The notes beneath the pieces are model-generated. The model saw nothing but the letters and a program-made list of their open reading frames with translations, did no database searches and was not told the origin of the DNA. This document shows, in pieces, positions 1-8,029 of a stretch of DNA of 64,000 nt. Position 1 is the stretch's first letter; each line of letters begins with the position of its first letter. Both the position numbers and the translations under genes were made by a program. This DNA comes from CAZMZW01 sp963802275 (GTDB lineage: Bacteria > Chloroflexota > Anaerolineae > Anaerolineales > Anaerolineaceae), in NCBI GenBank assembly GCA_963802275.1, contig CAWDIB010000006.1:186001-250000 (forward strand), given 5' to 3'.

Positions 1-129
1 ATTTTCACGTCAGATGGAACGCCGGATAAGATCAAACCTGCGTCCGGCGAAGCGGATTTCCGCCGCGGTGAAGAAAATTCCATCCTGATTGCCTTGCATG
101 CCATGTACAAGATTGCACAGGCAGATTGA
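1..129 (+). CDS. 3' end of an unidentified gene
   Basis: An open frame runs from the first base to TGA at 127-129 and encodes the last 42 residues of a protein. The end (…GEENSILIALHAMYKIAQ…) is a hydrophilic stretch followed by a helix. It loosely resembles the C-terminal helix of Gfo/Idh/MocA oxidoreductases, but this is too short to name a family. It converges with ddaH on the other strand, 27 bases away. No start or catalytic region is in the window. Confidence 0.45.
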   Translation: MFTSDGTPDKIKPASGEADFRRGEENSILIALHAMYKIAQAD

Positions 130-156
130 CCATTTAATAAGCGTAAAACACAATAA

Positions 157-927
157 TTATTTCTTGGTTTGGAATACCAGTGAACAGCAGGTGACTGCCC
201 CCTCGGCTTTGGCAATTTCGCTGATATCCAGCGTGATGACCTTGATGCCTGCTTGTTGAAGTTTGGTAAGCGTCTTTGGGTACGCATTTGGGTAAATGAG
301 CTGATTGCCAATTAATAAACCATTGGCGGCGTAAGGTTCACTTGGGTCAACTTCCATTAATTCAAATTCCGCGAAGTGGGATTTGTCGATCCAAACGGGA
401 TTAATTAGCAGCAGGTGGTCTGACACTTGCGTTACCGCGGATTTCAAATGCAGGCAGTTGTACACTTCCACACCTTTGACCTCATAACCATACTCTGCGA
501 GGAATGTATGCATCTGCTGCAATCCTTCTCTGTTACTGCGCGAAGAAAGCCCGATGTAGATCTTCTTGCCAATGACTAATACATCACCACCGTCCAGCGT
601 GGCTGGCGCCTGGATGCGTTGTGATTTTCGGAAAGTGGATAATGCTTTTTCTATGGAAGTTGTTTCTCCCCGCCGGGATTCTGCTCCCGGGCGGGTGATG
701 ACTGCCACCTCATATAAAACTACACCCGTGTCTTCTACAAACACCGCATCAGGCAGCCCTATTTCTGCCGGCAAAGAGAGGATTTCGACTCCCAATGAAG
801 ACAGGACATTTTCATAACATTGGTGTTGGTGAATCGCCTTCTCAATATCAATAGTCTGCCTCCCGAGGTGGGTAAGCTCACATTGATTGAAATCCAGGCT
901 GATTTTTCGGGTGATGGCGGTTAGCAT
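157..927 (-). CDS. ddaH: dimethylarginine dimethylaminohydrolase (DDAH) family protein
   Basis: This 256-residue protein matches the amidinotransferase-fold DDAH family, which hydrolyses N-omega-methylated arginines to citrulline and methylamines; related enzymes act on free arginine. Visible family motifs are DAVFVEDT at about 60-67, DGGD at 112-115, the catalytic His in CLHLKS at about 160, and the nucleophilic Cys in the terminal GAVTCCS at about 247-248. Length is normal and no signal peptide is seen. It is the last gene of a minus-strand group, 15 bases after the M23 gene. The exact substrate (methylarginine, arginine or another guanidine) cannot be read from sequence. The family call is firm. 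Confidence 0.88.
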   Translation of the reverse strand: MLTAITRKISLDFNQCELTHLGRQTIDIEKAIHQHQCYENVLSSLGVEILSLPAEIGLPDAVFVEDTGVVLYEVAVITRPGAESRRGETTSIEKALSTFRKSQRIQAPATLDGGDVLVIGKKIYIGLSSRSNREGLQQMHTFLAEYGYEVKGVEVYNCLHLKSAVTQVSDHLLLINPVWIDKSHFAEFELMEVDPSEPYAANGLLIGNQLIYPNAYPKTLTKLQQAGIKVITLDISEIAKAEGAVTCCSLVFQTKK

Positions 928-942
928 GAAAGGTGAGCCGTT

Positions 943-1647
943 CTATTGGCAGACAGGCACAATATCCTTGTTGCTTTTTCCGTTCAAAGCCAGATTGAAA
1001 TAAGGCGAGGGGTCATAGGTGTTGCGGATATCCAGCTCGTTCAGGTAATGACCGCTTCCATCATCCTTCACGATGGAGAAATGCAAGTGGATGCCAACCG
1101 GGTTGTTTGGATCTCCGGAGAAATCCCCCTGGTATCCGAGCAGGGTGCCGGCTTTGACGAATACCTCCCTGCTTCCCGGTGGAAATGCCTCTGCAATGAA
1201 TGAATTGCCCTCTTCATCTGCCATGTGGGTGTAATAAGTCCAGATCTGCCGTCCGGGCTGTAGCGGATCATCTGGGATGCGGATAATCACCGATGATTTC
1301 CAATCCTCCTGCCTGGTCAAATAGCCATCATAGGCAGCCACGACCGGCGTTTTTCCGTTGGTATTTCCCCCAAAGACATCGATACCCTGGTGCTGATGAC
1401 CAATGCGGAAGGAATCCCCCCACAAAAAGCCGATCAGTCCATCCGTCGGGAAAATGAACGGTGCATCGGCACATTGCGCGCCCGCCTTGCTGGACCATTC
1501 CGCACGGGTGGCAGGATTCCTCATGTATTCCCTGAAATGCAGCAGCCTGCCCGCATTGCCCAGTTGCTGCCAAAGGAAAAAGGCACCCATACCAAGAAAT
1601 GACAGCACAAGAACAATTAGAAAAATGATGAGCAACTTTTTAATCAT
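943..1647 (-). CDS. membrane-anchored M23 family metallopeptidase
   Basis: The protein has 234 residues. Residues 2-27 form one hydrophobic segment, a membrane anchor or uncleaved signal. The rest is an M23 (LytM-like) domain with the zinc motif HxxxD (H86, D90) and the HLH motif (187-189). M23 enzymes cut peptidoglycan cross-bridges outside the cell. I chose ATG 1647 because it overlaps the miaB stop as TAATG, a coupled arrangement; an upstream in-frame start would add 14 residues inside miaB. It has no LysM domain, unlike the two M23 proteins at 12.8-14.0 and 21.0-22.1 kb. Both metal motifs are present, so it is probably active. Confidence 0.85.
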   Translation of the reverse strand: MIKKLLIIFLIVLVLSFLGMGAFFLWQQLGNAGRLLHFREYMRNPATRAEWSSKAGAQCADAPFIFPTDGLIGFLWGDSFRIGHQHQGIDVFGGNTNGKTPVVAAYDGYLTRQEDWKSSVIIRIPDDPLQPGRQIWTYYTHMADEEGNSFIAEAFPPGSREVFVKAGTLLGYQGDFSGDPNNPVGIHLHFSIVKDDGSGHYLNELDIRNTYDPSPYFNLALNGKSNKDIVPVCQ

Positions 1648-2966
1648 TAATTTGCCAGTATGCCAATCATTGACCAGGGTCCGCTCCATTGAATTTCCAC
1701 ATCCCTGGTTTGACCCTGTAAATTTTCTTCACTTTCCACGAACACCAGCTTGTTGGTGGGCGTGCGTCCGCGCCAACGCTTTTTGTTTTTTTCTTCAAAT
1801 AACACAGCAACACTTTTTCCCAGGAATGGCTGATTGATGGCGGTCGTGATGCTCTCCTGCAGGCTTTCGATCTCACGAAAGCGTCGCATCTTTTCCTCTG
1901 CTGAAACATCATCCTCAAGGTTCAGGAAAGCTGGTGTTCCGGGTCGGGGCGAATAACGTGCCACATGGGTCATATCCGGTTTGAATTCCCGCAGCAAATT
2001 CAACGTATTTTCAAATTGGGTATGAGTTTCACCCGGGAAGCCTACAATGATATCTGTGGCAATTGAAACCGGCTGGATGCGCACGCGGATTTTTTCCACA
2101 ATGCGCATGAACTGTTCCACGCTGTAACCTCGCCGCATGGCGCGTAGCATGCCGTCATCCCCTGCCTGGATGGGCAGCTCAAAATGCGGCATCAGTTTCG
2201 GCTGTGCCGCCACCGTTTCTATTATTTCATCCGTCATCCACAATGGGTGGGAAGTGAGAAAGCGGATGCGTTCAATCCCATCAACCATTGCGGCTTGCTT
2301 TAATAACTCACTTAATCTTGGATAATCTGTGCGATCCATTCCATAACGGTCCACGATTTGCCCCAGCAGGGTCACCTCGCGCACCCCTTGCCCAGCCAAC
2401 TGACGGATTTCGCGCAGGATCGTTTGCGGATCGCGGCTGCGCTCCCGGCCTCGTTTGAGCGGAATGATGCAGTAACTGCAAGCATGTGAACAGCCATACA
2501 CGATCGGAATAAAAACCGAGATGGCATGTTCCTTTGAACTGTCGGGGAGATGGTAATCGTTCTCACCTTCAAGCAATTGCTCAATCTTCGCCTGTTTGTC
2601 TGCTTGTGAATATACCGGGTGGTCCTTGAGGAATGTGAGCAACGGCATTGGATTGGATGGCGGGGAGAAGACATCCACGTATGGGAATCGTTTTTTTAAC
2701 TCCTCGTCAGGCTGCAAACCCACCAGGCATCCCATCAGGTTGATCACCCGCGCGGGCTGCTGGAGTTTGAGGGATTTTAAGGATGTCAGCCGTCCGATGG
2801 CTTTATCTTCCGCGCTTTTGCGCACCACGCAGGTATTCAGGATGATCACATCCGCATCTTCCGGCTTACCGGCTGGCTGAAGACCAAATTCTTCCAAAAG
2901 CGCCGAAACCTGCATGGAATCGGCGCTGTTCATCTGGCAGCCTTCGGTCCAAATATGGTATTTCAC
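1647..2966 (-). CDS. miaB: tRNA-2-methylthio-N6-dimethylallyladenosine synthase MiaB
   Basis: MiaB is a radical-SAM methylthiotransferase that converts i6A37 to ms2i6A37 in tRNAs reading UNN codons. The 439-residue protein has the N-terminal UPF0004 domain starting YHIWTEGCQMN with its cluster cysteines (also LNTCVV and LMGCLVG), the radical-SAM motif CSHACSYC, and a C-terminal TRAM domain. The GTG at 2966 puts the start directly before KYHIWTEGC, where family members begin; an upstream ATG would add 26 atypical residues. A TATAAT box ends 7 bases before this GTG, so the transcript may be leaderless. The stop overlaps the next gene's ATG. Confidence 0.93.
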   Translation of the reverse strand: MKYHIWTEGCQMNSADSMQVSALLEEFGLQPAGKPEDADVIILNTCVVRKSAEDKAIGRLTSLKSLKLQQPARVINLMGCLVGLQPDEELKKRFPYVDVFSPPSNPMPLLTFLKDHPVYSQADKQAKIEQLLEGENDYHLPDSSKEHAISVFIPIVYGCSHACSYCIIPLKRGRERSRDPQTILREIRQLAGQGVREVTLLGQIVDRYGMDRTDYPRLSELLKQAAMVDGIERIRFLTSHPLWMTDEIIETVAAQPKLMPHFELPIQAGDDGMLRAMRRGYSVEQFMRIVEKIRVRIQPVSIATDIIVGFPGETHTQFENTLNLLREFKPDMTHVARYSPRPGTPAFLNLEDDVSAEEKMRRFREIESLQESITTAINQPFLGKSVAVLFEEKNKKRWRGRTPTNKLVFVESEENLQGQTRDVEIQWSGPWSMIGILAN

Positions 2967-2973
2967 GCGGGCG

Positions 2974-3037
2974 ATTATATCAGCGAATCTGACCGGTTTT
3001 GTCCACTTTGCGCCTTCCAGATGGGCTCTGGTACAAT
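2974..3037. promoter_or_regulatory. divergent promoter pair between miaB and the C39/TPR gene
   Basis: Facing right, TTGCGC (3008-3013) and TACAAT (3032-3037) are separated by 18 bases, and the ATG follows 6 bases later. Facing left, TATAAT (complement of 2974-2979) lies 7 bases before the miaB GTG, with a weaker GACAAA-like -35. In both directions transcription should begin at or next to the start codon, and no Shine-Dalgarno sequence is present. These are sequence matches only, with no transcript data. Confidence 0.6.
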
Positions 3038-3043
3038 AGCCCA

Positions 3044-4345
3044 ATGCCTTTTCCTGACTATATGCCCTACCAGCGCAAACCGCGCTGGGGAAAATTTTTG
3101 CTGATTGCCATCCCGGTGGTGCTGGTGATCGGGTTATTGGTCTTCCAGATTCCCCGTGTCAACCGTGCCGTTTTCTGGCGGTTGAAAATTTTGACAACCT
3201 ATGTCAATTCGCTCGTGAACCCGGTTGGCAGATTGCCAACCCCGGTGGTCAGTGATGCGGATGTCGAGGTGACCATGGAGCCAACTGCGACGATCAGCCT
3301 GCCAACGGAAACGGTTGATCCTTTGCTCACCCAGATCCCAACCCTGGTCCCCATTCCCACCTTGCAGGCAACCCCTTTCCCGGCCAAGGTCTCCCTCCCA
3401 CCGCCCTTTTATGATCCCGTGCGTGACAAGGAGGATTTTAATAATTGCGGTCCAGCCACACTGGTGCTGGCATTGCGTTATTACGGTTGGAAGGGGGACC
3501 AGTATGATATTTCCAAGGTCATCAAGCCCAACCGCGATGACTCGAACGTCAATGTGGAGGAATTGGTTTACTATGTCCGCACCCAGGCGGGCTGGTTGAA
3601 TGCCGAATTCCGCGTGGGCGGGACGCTGGATACCCTGCGCAAATTCATTTCCAATGGCATCCCGGTTATCATCGAAGAGACTTACACCACCGACCGCGAT
3701 TACCTGATCAATGATGACCGCTGGTCAGGCCATTATCTGTTCATCACCGGCTATGATGATTATGCCCAGCAGGTGATTGCCCAGGATGTGCTTTCCGGGC
3801 CAAACCAGATCATCAGCTATGGTGTCCTCGAACAACACTGGCAGTCCTTTAATAATGTTTATATTCTCCTCTACCGCCCGGAACAGGCCAATCTGGTGCG
3901 CGAACTAATGGGTGATGATGAAGATCTTAAAGTCAACCGCATGAATGCGCTGACTGCTGCTGAAAAGGAAACCCAGCAGAATCCGCAAAATGCATTTGCC
4001 TGGTTCAACATGGGCTCCAACCTGGTTGCCCTGGAAAGATACGTGGAAGCAGCCAAGGCTTATGACAAGGCCATTGAAATCGGTTTGCCCTTGCGCATGT
4101 TCCGCTATCAGTTTGGGCCATTCATGGCGTATTTCCATTCCGGCCGCAATGATTATCTGATGACCCTCACCAAATACGCCCTGGAAATCACCCGCGTTTC
4201 CGAAGAAGCCATGCTATGGCGCGGATGGGCTTTTTACCGCAAGGGCGATAAATCTGCCGCCCTGTCATTCTTCCGTGATGCTCTAAAACAACATCCTGAA
4301 TATGCGGATGCCCTGCATGCCATTGAATATGTAACTGCCAATTAA
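3044..4345 (+). CDS. membrane-anchored C39-like peptidase with TPR repeats
   Basis: This 433-residue protein has one N-terminal membrane segment (about 17-34) and a Pro/Thr-rich linker. A C39-like papain-fold domain follows, with Cys135 in NNCGPATLVL and His230 in SGHYLFITGYDD, then a C-terminal TPR region (about 305-433). The topology suggests an extracytoplasmic peptidase with a protein-binding tail. No ABC transporter domain or gene is attached, so it is not a classical bacteriocin-processing transporter. The ATG at 3044 is preferred because it precedes the membrane segment closely and lies 6 bases after a TACAAT box. The HAD gene follows after 3 bases. Substrate unknown. Confidence 0.8.
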   Translation: MPFPDYMPYQRKPRWGKFLLIAIPVVLVIGLLVFQIPRVNRAVFWRLKILTTYVNSLVNPVGRLPTPVVSDADVEVTMEPTATISLPTETVDPLLTQIPTLVPIPTLQATPFPAKVSLPPPFYDPVRDKEDFNNCGPATLVLALRYYGWKGDQYDISKVIKPNRDDSNVNVEELVYYVRTQAGWLNAEFRVGGTLDTLRKFISNGIPVIIEETYTTDRDYLINDDRWSGHYLFITGYDDYAQQVIAQDVLSGPNQIISYGVLEQHWQSFNNVYILLYRPEQANLVRELMGDDEDLKVNRMNALTAAEKETQQNPQNAFAWFNMGSNLVALERYVEAAKAYDKAIEIGLPLRMFRYQFGPFMAYFHSGRNDYLMTLTKYALEITRVSEEAMLWRGWAFYRKGDKSAALSFFRDALKQHPEYADALHAIEYVTAN

Positions 4346-4348
4346 AGC

Positions 4349-5026
4349 ATGCCTCTGGAGTTTTCCCGCATCCGCGCTGTTTGCTTTGATATTGACGGAA
4401 CCCTCAGCGATACTGATGATCAGATGGTCGCACATGCCATACCCTGGCTGTTTCCTCTGCGGCTTTTTTTCCCGGCTGACTTACCTTGCCTGCCATCGCC
4501 CGCCGGCTGGTGATGACGCTGGAATCCCCGCTCAACCTGGTTTATGAATGGCTGGACCGGCTTAACCTGGATGGTCTGCTGACCCGCTTAATGGGCTATT
4601 TCCAGACGCGCAGTAATCAAAAAAAGAGCCGCTTCCTGCTGATCGATGATGTGTTGCCCATGTTGCAAGCACTCTATGAAAAATATCCACTGGCAATCGT
4701 CAGCGCACGGGATGAACATAATGTTTATGCCTTTCTCAGACAATATAAACTGTTGAAATATCTTTAAAGTCATTGTTACTTCGCAAACTTGCCTGCATAC
4801 CAAGCCATTTCCTGAACCCCTGCTTTTTGCCGCGCAACGGTTGGGGGTTGACCCGCACAGCATTCTCATGGTGGGTGATACCACCGTGGATATTAAAACC
4901 GGTCGCCGTGCCGGGGCGCAGACTTTGGGTGTTTTATGCGGTTTTGGTACTGAAAAGGAATTGCTCCACGCCGGGGCGGATTTGATCCTGCCTTCCACAG
5001 CCGACATGAAGGATTCATTTATCTGA
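4349..5026 (+). pseudogene. HAD-superfamily phosphatase, interrupted by two frame changes
   Basis: Three successive frames together give one 225-residue HAD hydrolase. The N-terminal part has the nucleophile motif FDIDGTLSDTD, the middle has SARDEHNVYAFL (motif II region), and the C-terminal part has MVGDTTVDIKTGRRAG (motif IV). One base is missing near 4485, and one is extra near 4762 within TATCTTTAAAG. The two changes cancel, so the total length is divisible by three. The family includes phosphoglycolate phosphatase and PpaX-type pyrophosphatases; the substrate is not predictable. As written, the reading frame is broken. Given similar breaks in essential genes nearby, a consensus error is as likely as true decay. 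Confidence 0.7.
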
Positions 5027-5029
5027 CCT

Positions 5030-5791
5030 TCAGGCCGGATATATTCTCAATACACTTTTTTGCCTGTCCACCCGGATGGGCACCTGGTACACCGTACTTA
5101 ATAGATCTTCCCTGAGTACTTCCACGGGTGTACCTATCGCCGCGATGCACCCTTTGTCAAGGATTATCACTTGATCAGACCAGCGGCTGGCCAGGTTGAG
5201 GTCGTGCAGCACCAACAGGGTCATCAAACCTTTTGTGGTGGTCAAATTCCTGGTCAATTGCAGCAGTTCAACCTGGTATTTTAGGTCGAGGTGGGTTGTT
5301 GGTTCATCCATCAACAGAACCGGGGTTGTTTGCGCCAGGGCTCGCGCCAGGAGAACCCGTTGCTGTTCCCCCGCGCTGAGTTGATCGATCTTTCTATTGA
5401 TTAATGGCAAAGCTTGGGTTTGTTGCAGGGCTTCATACACAATTCCCTCATCAACTTTGGAGGTTTGTCCCAGCCAGTTGAGGTAGGGGGTGCGTCCCAG
5501 CATGACCACATCCCGTACCTGGAATGAAGGTGGCAGGCTGGCTGCCTGCGGGACTGTGGCCATCAACCTTGCCCGTTCAATGACCGGTTGATTGGCCAGC
5601 TTTTCCCCATCAAGATACACGTTTCCACTGTCGATGGGGATGAGCCCGCCGATGCCTCGCAGCAGGGTGGTTTTACCAGCCCCGTTGGGTCCGATGATGG
5701 CCAGTATGGTGCCGCGTTCGACTCTAAAGGATATTTCCTTAAGTATGATTGCGCTATCGAGGGTTATAGATAAATTACTGGTTTCCAGCAT
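5030..5791 (-). CDS. btuD: cobalamin (or iron-complex) ABC transporter ATP-binding protein
   Basis: This 253-residue ABC ATPase has Walker A GPNGAGKTT (about 34-42), signature LSAGEQQR, Walker B VLLMDEP and the switch His in LVLHDLNLA. It belongs to the FecE/BtuD/FhuC family of ATPases driving type II importers. It starts 3 bases after the permease stop and is the last gene of the importer operon. The family alone does not separate siderophore from B12 import. The cobalamin riboswitch before the operon makes vitamin B12 or related corrinoids the probable cargo. Confidence 0.88.
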   Translation of the reverse strand: MLETSNLSITLDSAIILKEISFRVERGTILAIIGPNGAGKTTLLRGIGGLIPIDSGNVYLDGEKLANQPVIERARLMATVPQAASLPPSFQVRDVVMLGRTPYLNWLGQTSKVDEGIVYEALQQTQALPLINRKIDQLSAGEQQRVLLARALAQTTPVLLMDEPTTHLDLKYQVELLQLTRNLTTTKGLMTLLVLHDLNLASRWSDQVIILDKGCIAAIGTPVEVLREDLLSTVYQVPIRVDRQKSVLRIYPA

Positions 5792-5794
5792 GTA

Positions 5795-6808
5795 TCACCA
5801 GTTGCTTTGTTTCGTGCGCTTCAGGAGGAAGAGGAAAAAAGGTGCACCGCTCAGTGCGGTCACGATTCCCACCGGGATTTCCTGTGGTGCCAGCAGGATG
5901 CGTGAAAGGACATCTGCTGCTAATAGAAAAGCAGCCCCCCCGATCAGCGTCAAAGGCAGCAGCCGGCGGTAATCTCCGCCCCACAGGCTGCGCATGATGT
6001 GCGGCACCACCAGGCCGACAAAACCGATGATGCCGGTGAACGCCACGGCTGCGGCGGTTGCCAGCGTGGCTGCCAAAATGATAATGCTGCGGAACAGGGG
6101 TACGCGCAACCCAAGTTGCTGTGCCTGCTCGTCCCCAAATTGCAGTACATTCAAGGCATGCCCCATTCCAAGCAGCGTGATGGAGCCCATCAGAATGTAT
6201 GGCAAAGCCCCCACCACAGGCAGCCAGCCCGTTAAGGTGGATCCGCCTGCCAGCCAGACAATTGCCCGGCGCAGCTCACCACTGGAATGGATAAGTAAAA
6301 AGGATGTCATGGCTGTGACGAAGGAACTGACTGCCACGCCTGCCAGGATCAAGGTGGTCACCGGGGTGCTCTTGCCAGAACGGGCGATGAAAAAAACCAG
6401 CAGTACGGTCAGGCTGGCACCAATGAAGGCGGCTATCGGCACGGTTAAAAAACCCCCCAGGTTCGCCGGCCACTGAATGGTGATGGCCAGGATTGCTCCT
6501 AGCCCGGCTCCGGAAGCGGAACCGATCAGGTAAGGATCAGCCAGTGGGTTGCGGAATAATCCTTGGTAGGCGCAGCCGCTGATGGACAGCGCAGCCCCCG
6601 CCAGCATCATCAGCAGGGTGCGCGGAATGCGCAGGTCGCGAATGATGGTGGCAAAGGAGGAGGTTTCTGTAGTTGTGCTTACCGGTTGGAACAGAATCTG
6701 AAAGGTGGTCTTGATCGGGATGGATACACTACCAATGGCAATACTCAGCAGAATGACTGCCAGCAGAATTGCCAGATTCAATAGGATGGGTCGCAAATTC
6801 TTATTCAA
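5795..6808 (-). CDS. btuC: cobalamin ABC transporter permease (FecCD/BtuC family)
   Basis: The 337-residue protein is almost wholly hydrophobic, with about ten predicted membrane helices typical of the FecCD/BtuC permeases. Family motifs are RIPRTLLMMLAGAALSISG, NPLADPYLIGSASGAGLG and FVGLVVPHIMR, the last near the ATPase-coupling loop. It would form a homodimeric corrinoid channel with two BtuD subunits in the cytoplasmic membrane. It lies 8 bases after btuF and 3 bases before btuD, so one transcript is likely. B12 specificity is inferred from the upstream riboswitch. Confidence 0.9.
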   Translation of the reverse strand: MNKNLRPILLNLAILLAVILLSIAIGSVSIPIKTTFQILFQPVSTTTETSSFATIIRDLRIPRTLLMMLAGAALSISGCAYQGLFRNPLADPYLIGSASGAGLGAILAITIQWPANLGGFLTVPIAAFIGASLTVLLVFFIARSGKSTPVTTLILAGVAVSSFVTAMTSFLLIHSSGELRRAIVWLAGGSTLTGWLPVVGALPYILMGSITLLGMGHALNVLQFGDEQAQQLGLRVPLFRSIIILAATLATAAAVAFTGIIGFVGLVVPHIMRSLWGGDYRRLLPLTLIGGAAFLLAADVLSRILLAPQEIPVGIVTALSGAPFFLFLLKRTKQSNW

Positions 6809-6816
6809 GGATAATA

Positions 6817-7740
6817 CTAAAAAAGTTCAGGGTGAAGGATCCTGGCAAGCGCCTCCAGGCCGTCCAGGATGCGTGGCCCGTAGCGTACCAGCAGGTTGTC
6901 ATCAAACGCAAGCACCCGCCCTTCTTTCACCGCTGTCAGGGTTTGCCAGCCAGCCCTCTGTGCAACGCTTTCGGGTGTGATGCCATACGCGGAATCGCCC
7001 AACAGGATGAAATCCGGATCATCCACCAGCAATTGTTCCAGGCTGATCTGTGCCCAGGTTGTGCCTAGTTGATCGCCCAGGTTGAATCCGCCAGCCATGG
7101 AAATTAAATGGCTGTAGAGCGTGCCCGGTCCCGGGGTGTAAGGTTTGGAGGGGTCCGACGCGTCAAGTTCATAAAAAACCATCGGCTGGTCGCGGATTCC
7201 GCCCAACTTGTTTTCCAATTCCGACCCGCGTTTCTGAAGGTCTTTGATCACGCTATTTGCCTGATTGGTCTTTCCGCTTAGTTGGCCAATCCTTGCCAGC
7301 ATGGCATACACATCGCTGAGCGTGACTGGATTTTTGAAGTATTCCACCCGCAGTCCCATATTCTCAAGCGATGCCACCATTTCAGGGGTGGTGATTTCAC
7401 CTGCCAGCACCAGATCGGGTTTCAGGTTCACCACTGTTTCCATGTTGTACTTGCCATAGGTCCAGCCGACATCAGTTACGCTTTTGGCTTCTTCTGGAAA
7501 ATCAGAGTAGGAATCCCGCCCGACAAGCTGTCCGCCAGCTTTAACCGCGAAGAGCATCTCGGTCAGGGGCGGGGAAAGTGAGATAATCCGCTGGGGCGAT
7601 GACTCTTGATTAATGGCTGCAACTGGAATTTCAGCCGGGGTATTGGTTGATTGGGCTTTTACCTGTGTTTGCATCTGGCATCCGGCGGTGATTAAAACTG
7701 CCAGCATGAGTATGAGCACTAACCGTTTCATCTGTTTCAT
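6817..7740 (-). CDS. btuF: cobalamin-binding lipoprotein (BtuF-like)
   Basis: This 307-residue substrate-binding protein has a signal peptide ending in the lipobox LITAGC (Cys21), so it is a lipid-anchored receptor outside the membrane. The mature part is a periplasmic-binding domain of the BtuF/FepB type, with the RIISLSPPLTEMLFA entry motif, LKPDLVLAGE and a long central helix (about 165-195). ATG 7740 is preceded by GAGGAGAA at good distance. The gene is first in the btuFCD operon and lies just after the riboswitch terminator, so expression should fall when cobalamin is plentiful. Confidence 0.88.
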   Translation of the reverse strand: MKQMKRLVLILMLAVLITAGCQMQTQVKAQSTNTPAEIPVAAINQESSPQRIISLSPPLTEMLFAVKAGGQLVGRDSYSDFPEEAKSVTDVGWTYGKYNMETVVNLKPDLVLAGEITTPEMVASLENMGLRVEYFKNPVTLSDVYAMLARIGQLSGKTNQANSVIKDLQKRGSELENKLGGIRDQPMVFYELDASDPSKPYTPGPGTLYSHLISMAGGFNLGDQLGTTWAQISLEQLLVDDPDFILLGDSAYGITPESVAQRAGWQTLTAVKEGRVLAFDDNLLVRYGPRILDGLEALARILHPELF

Positions 7741-7785
7741 TTCTCCTCGTCAATGAATTAATTTCAACCTGCGGCGGGAAATGAA

Positions 7786-7809
7786 AACCCCTGCCATGGG
7801 ACAGGGGTT
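7786..7809 (-). terminator. riboswitch-controlled intrinsic terminator before btuF
   Basis: The stem AACCCCTG/CAGGGGTT (8 bp, 8-base loop) is followed on the minus strand by TTCATTT, extending a short T-rich run. It sits between the cobalamin aptamer and the btuF ribosome site, where the expression platform belongs. Ligand binding would be expected to favour this hairpin and stop transcription. Confidence 0.72.
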
Positions 7810-7994
7810 GGTAAGCGCTCAGTTGAGTCCGCCGCCACCTCCCATCCGCGAGGTTGTGGTTGCTGCCATACTGGCGGGCGTCCTGGCTTGGATTGAAATC
7901 CTTACAGTTGCGGGACAGCGCCGGACTTAATTGCTTTATACCGGCTTCGCCGTTCGGCCTGCTCATCCGGGAGTACAGGCACCAGAGTGGTCTT
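7810..7994 (-). ncRNA. cobalamin riboswitch
   Basis: On the minus strand the conserved core CCCGCAACTGTAA (complement of 7902-7914) is followed by the B12-box-like AAGCCAGGACGCCCGCC (complement of 7873-7889), in the spacing of cobalamin aptamers. The predicted 5' end near 7994 follows a good promoter. Downstream come a terminator hairpin and the btuF start. A covariance-model search would fix the boundaries. Confidence 0.87.
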
Positions 7995-8000
7995 ATACTG

Positions 8001-8029
8001 ATTTTATCTATCGTTCATGTTACTGTCAA
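8001..8029 (-). promoter_or_regulatory. promoter of the riboswitch-btuFCD operon
   Basis: On the minus strand TTGACA (complement of 8024-8029) and TAAAAT (complement of 8001-8006) are separated by 17 bases, close to the sigma-70 consensus. The -35 box overlaps the rmuC stop codon at 8026-8028, so the operon's promoter begins inside the upstream gene. Confidence 0.75.
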
